Assembly (NCBI RefSeq): GCF_900104025.1
Contig: NZ_FNIQ01000001.1
Span: forward strand, 496,001-560,000
DNA length: 64,000 nucleotides
Direction: 5' to 3'
DNA from: Geodermatophilus sp. DSM 45219
Lineage (GTDB): Bacteria > Actinomycetota > Actinomycetes > Mycobacteriales > Geodermatophilaceae
This document shows, piece after piece, positions 18,514 through 27,315 of the stretch (positions are counted from its first letter, which is position 1; each line of letters begins with the position of its first letter). Position numbers and translations under genes: made by a program. The notes beneath the pieces are model-generated. The model was not told the DNA's origin, did no database searches, and saw only the letters and a list, made by a program, of their open reading frames with translations.

Positions 18514-19431
18514 TCAGGCCGGTGCGGGCGCGACCTCCGCCGCGCGACGGCGCGCGCCGGCCCGGGCCGCACGCAGGCTGTCGACGGTGAAGACGGCCAA
18601 CGCGACCCAGACGATGACGAAGCCGGCCAGCCGGGCGGGCGGCATCGGCTCGCCGTAGACGAACACGCCGATGGCCAGCTGCATCAGCGGGGTGACGTAC
18701 TGCAGCAGCCCGACCGTGGACAGCGGGATGCGCCGGGTGGCGCCGGCGAAGAGCAGCAGCGGGACGGCGGTCGCCACGCCGGAGCTGAGCAGCAGCAGCA
18801 GGTGGCCGGTGCCGGCGGTACCGGCGGTCCCGTCGCCCCGGGCGTGCAGCACGGCGAGCACCGCCACCGCCGGGACGACGACCAGCGCGGTCTCCACGAA
18901 CAGGCCCGGGGCCGCCGCGACGCGCACCAGCTTCTTCATCAGCCCGTAGAGGCCGAAGGTGACCGCCAGCGCCAGGGCGATCCAGGGCGGGCGCCCGTAG
19001 TCGACGGTCAGCACGCCCACCGCGACCGCGGCGGTGCCGACGGCCACCCACTGCAGCCGGCGCAGCCGCTCGGCGAACACCACGACGCCGAGGAGCACGC
19101 TGACCAGCGGGTTGATGAAGTAGCCGAGCGAGGTCTCCACCACGTGCCCGGAGTTGATCCCGTACACGAAGACCAGCCAGTTGACCGCGATCAGCACCGC
19201 GGCGCCGAGCAGCACGAGCAGCGAGCGGCGGTCGGTGACCGTGCTGCGCACCTGCGGCCAGGCGCGCAGGACGGTCAGCAGGACGGCGACGAACAACAGC
19301 GACCAGACCACCCGGTGGGCGACGATCTCCACGCCGCCGGCCGGCTCGAGCAGCGGGAAGTACAGGGGGAACAGCCCCCACAGGCCGTAGGCGCCCAGGC
19401 CGCAGAGGATCCCGGTGCGCCGCTCGTCCAC
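18514..19431 (-). CDS. rarD: RarD/EamA family transporter
   Basis: 305-aa drug/metabolite-superfamily membrane protein with ten predicted TM helices in two EamA halves. RarD-specific blocks seen: GILCGLGAYGLWGLFPLYF at the N-terminus, AHRVVWSLLF, AVNWLVFVYGINSGHVVETS, GYFINPLVSVLLG and LSTVGLLQYVTPLMQ. The substrate is not established for the family. The GTG at 19431 gives MDERRTGILCG; no clear ribosome site. Confidence 0.9.
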   Translation of the reverse strand: MDERRTGILCGLGAYGLWGLFPLYFPLLEPAGGVEIVAHRVVWSLLFVAVLLTVLRAWPQVRSTVTDRRSLLVLLGAAVLIAVNWLVFVYGINSGHVVETSLGYFINPLVSVLLGVVVFAERLRRLQWVAVGTAAVAVGVLTVDYGRPPWIALALAVTFGLYGLMKKLVRVAAAPGLFVETALVVVPAVAVLAVLHARGDGTAGTAGTGHLLLLLSSGVATAVPLLLFAGATRRIPLSTVGLLQYVTPLMQLAIGVFVYGEPMPPARLAGFVIVWVALAVFTVDSLRAARAGARRRAAEVAPAPA

Positions 19432-19477
19432 CGCTGCACGGTACGTCCGGCGCCCGGCGGCCGGTCCACCGGATTCC

Positions 19478-19909
19478 TCAGCTGGTCTGGATGTAGCCGA
19501 CCAGCTGGGCCCGCTCGTCCTCCAGCTCGTCGAGCCGCGCCTTGACCACGTCGCCGATGGAGACGATGCCGACCAGGACGCCGCCGTCGACGACCGGCAC
19601 GTGTCGCACCCGGTGCTCGGTCATCGTCCGGGCCAGCTCCTCGACACCCGCGGCCGGCACACAGGTGTGCACCTGCGGGGTCATCACGCTGGACACCGGG
19701 TCGGCGAGCAGACCGGCGCCCCGCTCGTGCAGCGCGCGGACGACGTCGCGCTCCGACAGGATCCCGTCGACGCTGCGACCGTCGGCGGAGACGACGAGCG
19801 CGCCGACCCGGTGCCGGGCCAGCAGCTCCAGCGCGGTGCGGACGCTGGCGGTGGCGTCGACCGTGGCGACGTCCCCTCCCTTGCGACGGAGCAGCTGTCG
19901 GATGTGCAT
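19478..19909 (-). CDS. Tandem CBS domain protein
   Basis: 143-aa stand-alone protein of two CBS domains (about residues 8-65 and 72-130) that should bind an adenosine-containing ligand in the cleft. Hallmarks: LLARHRVGALVVSADGRSVD-type strand-helix, GILSERDVVRAL and GIVSIGDVVKARL. The ATG at 19909 has GAGGAGGACCGGC upstream. Similar short CBS proteins in actinobacteria are linked to stress or hypoxia responses; that role is inference here. Confidence 0.9.
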   Translation of the reverse strand: MHIRQLLRRKGGDVATVDATASVRTALELLARHRVGALVVSADGRSVDGILSERDVVRALHERGAGLLADPVSSVMTPQVHTCVPAAGVEELARTMTEHRVRHVPVVDGGVLVGIVSIGDVVKARLDELEDERAQLVGYIQTS

Positions 19910-19999
19910 GCCGGTCCTCCTCGCCGTCGGGTCGCGCGGGGCGAGTGTGCTCCCGCCCACAGGTCCCCGGCAACGCCCTCACCGGCCTACCGTCGTGAT

Positions 20000-20410
20000 G
20001 TGCGAACCCGTTCCGCGCCGCTGCGCCCCACGCCGCTGCAGTGGGTGCGCTACGCGCTGGGGGGCCGGCTGCCGCGGCGGCTCTCACCGTGGGTGCTGGC
20101 CGACACGACCGAGCCCGGCTGGGTGCGCCGCCACCTGACCCGGGCGGTGGTGCAGCTGCTGCCCGTGCTGGTGCTCTGCCTGGCGGTCGTCCCGGTGCCG
20201 CTGGTCTACCGGGTCTCGGCCGCCTTCGGCGGGCTGCTCATGGGGCTGATCTTCTCCCTGGCGTTCATGGTCGAGACGACCGAGCACCGGGTGGCCAAGG
20301 CCGGGTACCCGCCGGGCACGGCGGCGCGGCTGCGGGCCGAGCGCAGCGAGCGGGAGCAGCGCGAGCGCCGCAGCCCCTACCGGCAGGACGGCGCGGGCAG
20401 CTTCGATTGA
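20000..20410 (+). CDS. Small membrane protein, DUF5313-like
   Basis: 136 aa. N-terminal LQWVRYALGGRLPRRLSPWV and a TEPGWVRRHLTRA block precede two hydrophobic segments (VVQLLPVLVLCLAVVPVPLVY and AFGGLLMGLIFSLAFM). The C-terminus is very basic. This looks like the actinobacterial DUF5313 family. The GTG at 20000 lacks a ribosome site but has TACCGT 6 nt upstream, so it is probably leaderless. The stop is followed immediately by hairpin element D. Confidence 0.72.
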   Translation: MRTRSAPLRPTPLQWVRYALGGRLPRRLSPWVLADTTEPGWVRRHLTRAVVQLLPVLVLCLAVVPVPLVYRVSAAFGGLLMGLIFSLAFMVETTEHRVAKAGYPPGTAARLRAERSEREQRERRSPYRQDGAGSFD

Positions 20411-20494
20411 CGAAGGACCCCGTCCTCCCCACCCCTCGCACGCTCGGGGCGGTGCCCTGGACGGGGCCGGGCCCCTGAAGGGTGGCCGTTCCAG
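20411..20494 (+). repeat. GGACCCCGTCC-type intergenic hairpin element, copy D
   Basis: Begins CGAAGGACCCCGTCCTCCCC on the first base after the DUF5313-like stop codon, continues GGGGCGGTGCCCTGGACGGGGCC and ends near GGCCGTTCCAG. This is the best-preserved copy, matching copy C over the first 50 positions. It probably serves as terminator for the upstream gene and the convergent dodecin gene. Confidence 0.75.
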
Positions 20495-20517
20495 CACGTC
20501 ACCAGGCTCGGGGTCCG

Positions 20518-20727
20518 CTACTCCTCGACGCGGAAGCCGACGGCCAGCCGCACCTGGAAGTAGCCGACGTCGCCGTCGACGACCTGGCCGCGGATCTCCT
20601 TGGTCTCGAACCACTCGATGTGCCGCACGGTCTGCGCGGCCTTGCGGATCGCGGTGCGGATGGCGTCGTCGACGCTGGTCTGGCTGCTGCCGACGATCTC
20701 GCTCAGCCGGTACACGTGGTCGGACAC
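20518..20727 (-). CDS. Dodecin family protein
   Basis: 69-aa flavin-binding dodecin, which assembles into hollow dodecamers that store or buffer flavins or coenzyme A. It starts MSDHVYRLSEIVGSSQTSVD, contains AIRKAAQTVRHIEWFETKEI with the conserved aromatic of the flavin stack (W), and ends VGYFQVRLAVGFRVEE. GTG at 20727 with GAGGAGG 6 nt upstream. Single-gene unit. Confidence 0.93.
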   Translation of the reverse strand: MSDHVYRLSEIVGSSQTSVDDAIRTAIRKAAQTVRHIEWFETKEIRGQVVDGDVGYFQVRLAVGFRVEE

Positions 20728-20926
20728 GGGCCGCCTCCTCGGGTTCGGACCCCGGCGCCGTGGTCTCGCCGCCGGACGGGGGCCGACGCTAGCGGCGCGG
20801 CCGCCGGCCCACCACGCCACGCCGGTTAACCCGGTTATTACCCGGACGTGGTCCCGCGCTGGCCGCCGCTCGCCTAGCGTCTGGGGGCACTCCCCCGACC
20901 CCTCCGACGCAGCGGGCAGGACGGCG

Positions 20927-21355
20927 ATGACGGACCTCCACCTCGTGGTCGGCGGGCTCCTCACACGGAACCCGCTGCTCGGCCCGCTGCTGCTCAACCA
21001 CGCGGTCAGCCTGCAGTGGGAGCACGCGCCGACGCCGTCCTCGATCGTCCCGAGCTGGGCGCCCGACGAGCGCCCCGGCGCCCCGGCCGGCGGCGAGCTG
21101 CTCACCGTCGAGGCGTTCGTGCCCCGGGACGTCGCCCAGCCGCACCGCTGCCTCGACGCCGTCCTGGACGAGGTGCACGCCGTCCTCACCGACGGGCCGG
21201 TCGCCGCCGAGCGGCTGGACGCCGCGGACCCGCCGGACATCGGCGAGGGCACGGTGTCCCGGGCGGCCACCTGGGCGCTGGCGCCGGTGGCGGCCAGCGT
21301 CCTCGGGCAGCCTGCGGCCTACCGCGCGTCGGGGGCGGCCAGCTCCAACCGGTAG
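20927..21355 (+). CDS. Hypothetical protein, 142 aa
   Basis: I do not recognise this protein. It begins MTDLHLVVGGLLTRNPLLGP and has mixed hydrophobic/acidic composition, including GGELLTVEAFVPRDVAQPHR and LDAVLDEVHAVL. No TM helix or known motif is evident. The upstream region has CCGGTTAACCCGGTTATTACCC, an AT-rich direct-repeat promoter-like patch rare in this DNA. The 3' end overlaps the convergent response regulator gene by 37 bp. Divergent from dodecin. Confidence 0.55.
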   Translation: MTDLHLVVGGLLTRNPLLGPLLLNHAVSLQWEHAPTPSSIVPSWAPDERPGAPAGGELLTVEAFVPRDVAQPHRCLDAVLDEVHAVLTDGPVAAERLDAADPPDIGEGTVSRAATWALAPVAASVLGQPAAYRASGAASSNR

Positions 21356-22029
21356 CCGTGCCCGCGGACGGTGACGATCTGCGGGACGCGGCGGCCGGGC
21401 GGCGACCCCTCGTGCAGCTTGCGCCGCAGCGCGGCGACGTGGACGTCGAGGGTCTTGGTGGAGCCGAACCAGTTCTCGTCCCACACGTCGGCCATGAGCT
21501 GCTCCCGGCTGTGCGCCACCTCCGGCTGCGCGGCCAGCCGCGCGAGCAGGTCGAACTCCTTGGGCCGCAGGTGCAGCTCCCCGCCGGCCACGGTGACCCG
21601 GTGCCGGGCGACGTCGACCACCAGGTCCCCCACGGCGCGGACGGCCGGCCCCGTCGTCCCGCTGCCGCCCCGGCGCAGGTGCGCGCGCAGCCGGGCGTGC
21701 AGCTCGGCCAGCCGGACCGGCTTGACCAGGTAGTCGTCGGCGCCCGCCTCCAGGCCGACGACGACGTCCATCTCCGCCGAGCGCGCGGTCAGCATCACCA
21801 GCACGCAGCCCGGCTGGGACCCCCGGAGCTGCCGGCAGACCTCCACGCCGTCGAGGTCGGGCAGGCCCAGGTCGAGCAGCACGAGGTCCACCGGACCCAC
21901 CGCCGCGCGGGCCAGCGCCCCGGCGCCGGTGCGCTCCCAGGCGACGTCGTAGGCGTGGCTGCGCAGGCTCGCGGCCAGCACCTCGCCGATCGACGCATCG
22001 TCCTCGACCAGCAGGACCCGACCGGCCAT
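21319..22029 (-). CDS. OmpR/PhoB-family response regulator
   Basis: 236-aa two-component regulator. The receiver domain (1-118) has the acidic pair ED (10-11), the phosphoacceptor D53 in LLDLGLPDLDG and K103 in YLVKPVRL. The C-terminal winged-helix (about 140-232) shows LRPKEFDLLARLA, STKTLDVHVAALRRKL and VTVRGHGYRL. It presumably binds promoters once phosphorylated by the divergently encoded kinase (138 bp between starts). Confidence 0.95.
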   Translation of the reverse strand: MAGRVLLVEDDASIGEVLAASLRSHAYDVAWERTGAGALARAAVGPVDLVLLDLGLPDLDGVEVCRQLRGSQPGCVLVMLTARSAEMDVVVGLEAGADDYLVKPVRLAELHARLRAHLRRGGSGTTGPAVRAVGDLVVDVARHRVTVAGGELHLRPKEFDLLARLAAQPEVAHSREQLMADVWDENWFGSTKTLDVHVAALRRKLHEGSPPGRRVPQIVTVRGHGYRLELAAPDAR

Positions 22030-22167
22030 GCGGGCATCGTGGCACCGCTCCGCCCGCTCCGGGGCCCGTCGCGCCGCGGCCGGAGACGGTGACAGGGCAG
22101 GGGCGGCGGGGCACGCTGGCGGCCACCCGGCGCGGTACCCGCCGACCGCGGAACGGAGGCCACGCCC

Positions 22168-23526
22168 GTGCGCACCCGGATCGTCGCCCTGGCCGTCCTG
22201 GCCTCTGCCCTCGCCACCTGCCTGTTCGCCGTCCCGCTGGGCTACGCGGTGTACGCGCACCTGCTGGGACAGGAGCGCGGCCACCTGGTGCGGGAGGCCA
22301 GCGACGTCTCCATCGACGTCGCGGAGGAGGTGGACTGGAACATCCCCATCGACCCCGACGCCCTCACCGACATCGGCCACGACGACGAGGAGCTCACCGC
22401 GGCCGTGTTCGACGAGGACGGCCGCCTGCTGGCCGGGACCGCGCCCGACCGCGACGTCGCCGTCCTCTGGGAGGCCCTGGACGGGGAGGTGAGGTCCCGC
22501 ATCGACGGGGACCTGCTGGTGGCGGGGGTCCCGGTCACCCACGGGCAGGAGGTGATCGGCGCCGTGCTGGTCACCGAGGACCGCGCCGACGTGCTCGGTG
22601 GGGTCGTCCTCACCTGGGCCGGGATGGCCGGGCTGGCCGCCGCGGCGGTGACCGTCACCTGGCTGGTGGCACGCCGGCAGGCCCGCCGGCTGGCGCGCCC
22701 GCTGGAGGACCTGGAGGCCAGCGCCCGCCGGCTCGGGGAGGGCGACTTCACCGTCCGCAACCGCCGGGGCGGCGTCGAGGAGATCGACGCGGTCGGCGCC
22801 GCACTCGACGCGACGGCGGCCCGCCTGGACGACCTGCTCGCGCGTGAGCGGGCGTTCTCCGCCGACGCCTCGCACCAGCTCCGGACGCCGCTGGCGGGCA
22901 TGCGGCTGCGCCTGGAGGCAGCGCTGGAGCGCACCGACGCCGATCCGCGGCCGGCGATCGCCGCGAGCCTGGTCGACGCCGACCGCCTCGAGGCGATCAT
23001 CGACGAGCTGCTGGCCCTCGCCCGCGCCGGGCAGGCCGCGTCGTCCGGACCGGTCGACCTGGACAGGCTGCTCGGTGAGCTGTCCCCCGAGTGGGGGGCG
23101 CGCCTGGCACTGCACGGCCGGGACCTGGAGGTGCGCGTCGAGCCGGGCACGCCGGACGCGCTCGCCTCCACGGCAGCGGTCCGCCAGGTGCTGGGCGTGC
23201 TGGTGGACAACGCCACCACGCACGGCCGCGGGACGGTCACCGTCGCCGTCCGGGAGGCCTCCGGCGCCGTGGCGGTCGACATCAGCGACGAGGGCCCCGG
23301 CGTGCACGACCCCGAGGGCGTGCTCTTCTCCCGGCAGGTCGACCGGCGGGACGGGCACGGCATCGGCCTGGCGCTGGCCCGCCGCCTGGTCGAGGCCGAG
23401 CAGGGCCGGCTCACGCTGACCCGCGTCGCGCCGCCGGTGTTCACCCTGCTGCTGCCGGCCGTCCCGTCCGAGCCGCGGGAGGGACAGGAGGCCGACGTCA
23501 TCGCCTCCCCGCACTACGGTCGCTGA
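22168..23526 (+). CDS. Sensor histidine kinase
   Basis: 452-aa membrane sensor. TM1 is at about 5-30 and TM2 at 145-168, with an extracellular sensor of about 115 residues between them. HAMP follows at 170-225. The H-box FSADASHQLRTPL carries H236. N-box LVDNATTHG, D-box DEGPGVHD and G-box GHGIGLALARRL are present. The signal is unknown. The GTG has an adjacent GGAGG. Its partner is the divergent OmpR-type regulator at 21319-22029. Confidence 0.95.
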   Translation: MRTRIVALAVLASALATCLFAVPLGYAVYAHLLGQERGHLVREASDVSIDVAEEVDWNIPIDPDALTDIGHDDEELTAAVFDEDGRLLAGTAPDRDVAVLWEALDGEVRSRIDGDLLVAGVPVTHGQEVIGAVLVTEDRADVLGGVVLTWAGMAGLAAAAVTVTWLVARRQARRLARPLEDLEASARRLGEGDFTVRNRRGGVEEIDAVGAALDATAARLDDLLARERAFSADASHQLRTPLAGMRLRLEAALERTDADPRPAIAASLVDADRLEAIIDELLALARAGQAASSGPVDLDRLLGELSPEWGARLALHGRDLEVRVEPGTPDALASTAAVRQVLGVLVDNATTHGRGTVTVAVREASGAVAVDISDEGPGVHDPEGVLFSRQVDRRDGHGIGLALARRLVEAEQGRLTLTRVAPPVFTLLLPAVPSEPREGQEADVIASPHYGR

Positions 23527-23541
23527 GCTCCGTTCACCGGG

Positions 23542-23913
23542 TCAGCCGGGCGCGGCCACGCGGTGCTCCGGCGGCCGGTCACCGCCGACGGTCACCCAGT
23601 ACTCGACGCCGTCGTGCAGCAGGCCGTCCCGGACGGTCCAGAAGGCGGCGCAGCGGAACACCGCGGCCTCGCTGACGATCTCGACCTCCGCGGCACACGT
23701 CGACGAGGCGCCCACCGCCCGGAGGACCCGCAGGTCACCCCACGGCTCCGGGTAGTCGCGCTGGAAGGCGATCAGCTGCTCCCGACCGGTCAGCTGCTCG
23801 TCGGTGGCCGGCATGCGCAGCCGCGCCTCCGGGTGCAGCAGCGCGGTCGCCGCCTCCCAGTCGCGCGCCTGGTAGCGCTCGTAGAGGTCCCGCACCACGT
23901 GCTCCCCGCTCAC
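23542..23913 (-). CDS. NTF2-like / SnoaL-type domain protein
   Basis: 123 aa with the NTF2-like cone fold signature: VRDLYERYQARDWEAATALL, HPEARLRMP, TGREQLIAFQRDYPEPWG and a C-terminal AAFWTVRDGLLHDGVEYWV. Family members are small-molecule-binding proteins or isomerases; no catalytic assignment is possible. The GTG at 23913 has TATGGT 6 nt upstream, implying a leaderless mRNA. Confidence 0.85.
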   Translation of the reverse strand: MSGEHVVRDLYERYQARDWEAATALLHPEARLRMPATDEQLTGREQLIAFQRDYPEPWGDLRVLRAVGASSTCAAEVEIVSEAAVFRCAAFWTVRDGLLHDGVEYWVTVGGDRPPEHRVAAPG

Positions 23914-24045
23914 CCGCCGACCATAGCCAGCCGGCGCAGCCCGTTGGACGCGCTCCTCGCAGGCCAGCAGGACGCTCTCGACCGACACGAGCGCGCCGGT
24001 CCGGGTCGGCACGCAGCGGTACGCGTCCCGCCGGGGCTCGGCAGG

Positions 24046-25242
24046 TCAGGTCTCGGTCGTCTCGATCCTGCCCCGGCGCTGCTCCCGGATGCCGGCGAGC
24101 ACGACGAGGAGCAGCGCGACGCCGATGGCGCTCACGGTCACGAACGGCACGACCTCGTCGAAGACGCCGACCGCGACGACGACCGGGATCGCCGCGGTGG
24201 GCCACGGCCAGGCCGCCCGCCACGAGCCGGAGGTCCCGGCGATGAGCACCGCCGTGCCGGCCAGGAACAGTGCCGTCCCGGCGCACAGCGCCCAGCGCCC
24301 ACCGGTCGTCAGCTCCCCGACGGGGTGGACGACGTACTGCTCGATGCCGACCCCCACGGCGGCCAGCCCGAGGGTGAGGGGCAGGTGCCCGTACACGTAG
24401 CGGTCGGCGGTGCCGCTGCGCTGCTCGGCCCCGTCGCCCGCGAGCAGGTGCTGCTTGCCGGCCGCCCCGCCGAGGTCGAAGTAGCTCCACCACAGCGCGG
24501 CGGCGATGACGAACCCGACCGCGGCCACGACGACCGACGACGTCCGCCAGTCGGTCTCGTACATGCCCTTGACCACCGACGTGACGGACTCGCCGAGGAC
24601 CAGGATCACGAAGAGGGCGAACCGCTCGGGCAGGTGCTCGACGTGCAGGGGCACGTCACGGCCGTAGCGGGTGGCGACGAGCGGTCCGGCCGCCTCGAGC
24701 AGGATGCCCGCGGCCCACAGCCAGTACCGCGCGGGCGCGGGCACCGCCAGCGACACCGTCCACAGCGCAGCCCCGGCGCCGGTGCTGCCCAGGTAGACCG
24801 CGACGGTCCCCCGCGCCTCGGTGACGTGCCGCCACGCGCGCGCGTAGAGGACGAGCAGCATCACCCGGGTGGCCAGGTAGCCGAGGGTGAAGACCCCGGA
24901 CTGCGCGCCGACGGCCTCGGTGGCCCCGGCCGCCATCACCGCCACCCCGAACATGCCGGCGAGCTTGACGATCCGGTAGACCACGTCGTTCGTGTCGAAC
25001 CGGTTGGCGTAGAGCGTAATGGTCACCCACGACCACCAGGTGACGGTGAAGAGCCCGGCGAACACCCCGGCGCCGTGCCAGGTCAGGTCCTCCGCGAGGG
25101 CGGTGGCGAGCTGGGCGACGACGAGCACGTACGCGAGGTCGAGGAACAGCTCGAGCCGTGACGCGGTGCGGTCCTCGTCCGTGCGGAGACGGGGCGGGCT
25201 GATCAGGGGAGCCGCGTCGTGGGTGCTGGTGTCCGTGGCCAC
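24046..25242 (-). CDS. Low temperature requirement protein A (LtrA) family
   Basis: 398-aa polytopic membrane protein of about eleven TM segments. Family hallmarks: ASRLELFLDLAYVLVVAQLA near the N-terminus, WWSWVTITLYANRFDTNDV, and ERFALFVILVLGESV in the middle. LtrA was named from a Listeria low-temperature growth locus and the transported substrate, if any, is unknown. The GTG at 25242 has a GAGGA upstream. Confidence 0.9.
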   Translation of the reverse strand: MATDTSTHDAAPLISPPRLRTDEDRTASRLELFLDLAYVLVVAQLATALAEDLTWHGAGVFAGLFTVTWWSWVTITLYANRFDTNDVVYRIVKLAGMFGVAVMAAGATEAVGAQSGVFTLGYLATRVMLLVLYARAWRHVTEARGTVAVYLGSTGAGAALWTVSLAVPAPARYWLWAAGILLEAAGPLVATRYGRDVPLHVEHLPERFALFVILVLGESVTSVVKGMYETDWRTSSVVVAAVGFVIAAALWWSYFDLGGAAGKQHLLAGDGAEQRSGTADRYVYGHLPLTLGLAAVGVGIEQYVVHPVGELTTGGRWALCAGTALFLAGTAVLIAGTSGSWRAAWPWPTAAIPVVVAVGVFDEVVPFVTVSAIGVALLLVVLAGIREQRRGRIETTET

Positions 25243-25330
25243 AGGGGTCCTCGTCGTCGGGAGTGCGCTGCAGGAGGTGGCAGCGACCGAGGACCGACGT
25301 GGCCGACTGCGTCTCGCAGTGCTACCCCGT

Positions 25331-25354
25331 CCGCGGGGCGCTACGCCCCGGCGG
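25331..25354 (-). terminator. Stem-loop downstream of tRNA-Thr
   Basis: GGGGCG-CTA-CGCCCC with outer CCGC/GCGG pairing and a one-base bulge, about 24 nt past the tRNA 3' end in the tRNA direction. Confidence 0.5.
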
Positions 25355-25377
25355 ATGCAGCGCGAGGGAGAGGAGTG

Positions 25378-25450
25378 AGCCGACGGGGGGACTCGAACCC
25401 CCAACCGCCCGATTACAAGTCGGGTGCGCTGCCAGTTGCGCCACGCCGGC
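25378..25450 (-). tRNA. tRNA-Thr (anticodon UGU)
   Basis: The minus strand folds as a tRNA. Acceptor GCCGGCG pairs with CGTCGGC (one G-T). D-stem GCGC/GCGC closes the loop with AACTGGCA. Anticodon stem CCCGA/TCGGG encloses CTTGTAA, giving anticodon TGT. The T-arm is GGGGG-TTCGAGT-CCCCC. The CCA end is not encoded. Confidence 0.95.
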
Positions 25451-25590
25451 GGGACACGGGGCCACGCCCCGGCCTCCAAGGATAGGGACACCGCAGGGGA
25501 CGACCGACCAGCGCCGGATCGCGGGACCGTGCCGGCCAGGACGGCGGGAGTCCCGGTCCTGCTGACACCGGTCCGTCAGCGCCGGAACCG

Positions 25591-26421
25591 CTAGGAGCCC
25601 ATGGGCTCCATCTCGTCCATCTGGCCGGCGCCGGGGACGGTGAGAGCCGGGACGGCGTCGGGGGCGGCCAGCAGCAGGACGCCGAGGGTGAGCAGGACGG
25701 CAGCCGTCCCGTAGACCGCGACCCGGCGCCACGGCAGGGTCTTCTCGAGAGCGATCAGGCCCGCGACGAAGGCCATCCAGGCAACACTCATGACGCCCAG
25801 CGCGAACAGCGAGGCCATCAGCGCCCAGCAGCAGCCGACGCACCAGGCGCCGTGCCGCGCGCCCATCCGCAGTGCTCCCCCGTGGCCGTCCCGCCAGGCA
25901 CCGAGCAGGAAGCCGAGCGGACTCCGGCACCTGCCGAGGCAGACGTCCTTGAGCGGGCTCAACTCGTAGCCCGCCGCGACGAGGAGCGTGGCACCGGCGA
26001 CCCACCGGCCCGTCCGGTCCCAGGCGAGGACGTCACCCGCCGCCCGGCCCACGAGGGTGATGAGCGCGAAGGCCACCAGTCCCGCGCCGGCCCACGTGAC
26101 CAGGTACCCGAGCACGAACAGCAGGGGCGACAGCGGGGACCGCCGGCGGGTCGTGCGGGAGTACAGCGCGACCGTCGGCGCGACCGACGGGAACATCATC
26201 GCGGCCATCATCACGACCCAGATCCCGAGGAACCAGCCCAGCGTCCCCAGGCCGGTCCACGGCCCCTCGTCCATGCCCCGCATCTGCCGGGCGGTCCACC
26301 ACCAGCCGCCAGCGGCGAGGGCGAACAGGACGGCGACCAGCCCCAGACGGGCGCGGACGGCGGCGAAGGCCGGCGCGAGGCCGCCGCCTCCGGTGGGGCG
26401 TGCCTGCGCCGGAGCGGTCAT
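25591..26421 (-). CDS. DUF2182 integral membrane protein
   Basis: 276-aa protein with about six TM helices. DUF2182 features seen: MRGMDEGPWT, GIWVVMMAAMMFPSVAP, an extramembrane CLGRC pair after YELSPLKD, and GARHGAWCVGCCWALM with three cysteines in a helix. The Cys/Met-rich segments (MDEMEPMGS at the C-terminus) hint at metal handling, but no function is established. Its ATG lies 4 nt after the stop of the DUF1326 gene, so the two form an operon; this pairing recurs in other genomes. Confidence 0.88.
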   Translation of the reverse strand: MTAPAQARPTGGGGLAPAFAAVRARLGLVAVLFALAAGGWWWTARQMRGMDEGPWTGLGTLGWFLGIWVVMMAAMMFPSVAPTVALYSRTTRRRSPLSPLLFVLGYLVTWAGAGLVAFALITLVGRAAGDVLAWDRTGRWVAGATLLVAAGYELSPLKDVCLGRCRSPLGFLLGAWRDGHGGALRMGARHGAWCVGCCWALMASLFALGVMSVAWMAFVAGLIALEKTLPWRRVAVYGTAAVLLTLGVLLLAAPDAVPALTVPGAGQMDEMEPMGS

Positions 26422-26425
26422 CGGG

Positions 26426-27028
26426 TCACGCGGTCCAGGAGAACTCCGCGGTGGAGACGCCGGTCCTGCCCTCGTAGCGGATGCCGAAGGCGTCGATCCG
26501 CGAGCGCCGCGCCTCGGCCATCGTCAGGTTCGACGCGACCGGGTGGAACGCGCCGTCGAACCGGACCGGCCGGCCGTCCTCCTTGCCGAACGGCACGATG
26601 TCCTCGACCTCGAAGTCGATGGCGTCGCCGACGCGGACACTGTGCCGCAGCCCGTCGTCGCGCATCTCGATCGGCGCCCGTTCGACCCCGACGACCTCGC
26701 CCACCAGCGGCGCGAGCGCCGCCATCGGGCCGCCGAGCTGTCCGCCGAAGACCTTGACCAGCTTGTCGAACTGCTCGTCGCTGGCCTGGTCGTCGACGAA
26801 CATCCCGAGTCGCCAGTTGCCATCGGTCATGACCTTCGGGGTGTCGATGATCGTCACCACCTTGCGGCCCCGGACGTCGGTGCCGTCGACCTCACCCTCG
26901 CGGATGTCGAAGGCCAGCGTCGCCCGGCAGAAGTCGTAGGTGGCGCCGTGGTCGAACGAGAGGTTGCACGGGCACATCAGCTCGCACGAGCAGGTCTCGG
27001 CGTAGCTGCCCTTGAGGTTCCACGACAT
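26426..27028 (-). CDS. DUF1326 domain-containing protein
   Basis: 200-aa soluble protein. Its N-terminus has a striking cysteine cluster, YAETCSCELMCPCNLSFD, the family's signature, followed by DFCRATLAFDI. The rest is a beta-rich domain without known catalytic motif. The ATG at 27028 has GGAG 6 nt upstream. The four clustered cysteines could bind a metal (inference). It precedes the membrane partner DUF2182 with a 4-nt gap. Confidence 0.9.
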   Translation of the reverse strand: MSWNLKGSYAETCSCELMCPCNLSFDHGATYDFCRATLAFDIREGEVDGTDVRGRKVVTIIDTPKVMTDGNWRLGMFVDDQASDEQFDKLVKVFGGQLGGPMAALAPLVGEVVGVERAPIEMRDDGLRHSVRVGDAIDFEVEDIVPFGKEDGRPVRFDGAFHPVASNLTMAEARRSRIDAFGIRYEGRTGVSTAEFSWTA

Positions 27029-27315
27029 CGCCGGCTCCCTCCACGGGGCGGCAAGTCTCCATCCCACGGACGACACGCGGCAACCACTTCTCCCGTGCAC
27101 GGGCATGCCGGCAGGGCGCCGACCCGTGTCGTGCGCCCGACGCACCCTCGGGGTCGACGGACCGTGACGTGGACGCCATGGGGACACGGGCCCCGCCAGC
27201 CGTAACCACCACGGCCTCCGGGAGCTGTGGGGCCGGTTCGGCTCGGCAGTCGGCGAGGTCCGGCACCAGGTGGACCCCCGGGGTCTCCTGGACACGGGCG
27301 CACCGCCCGCGGGGA

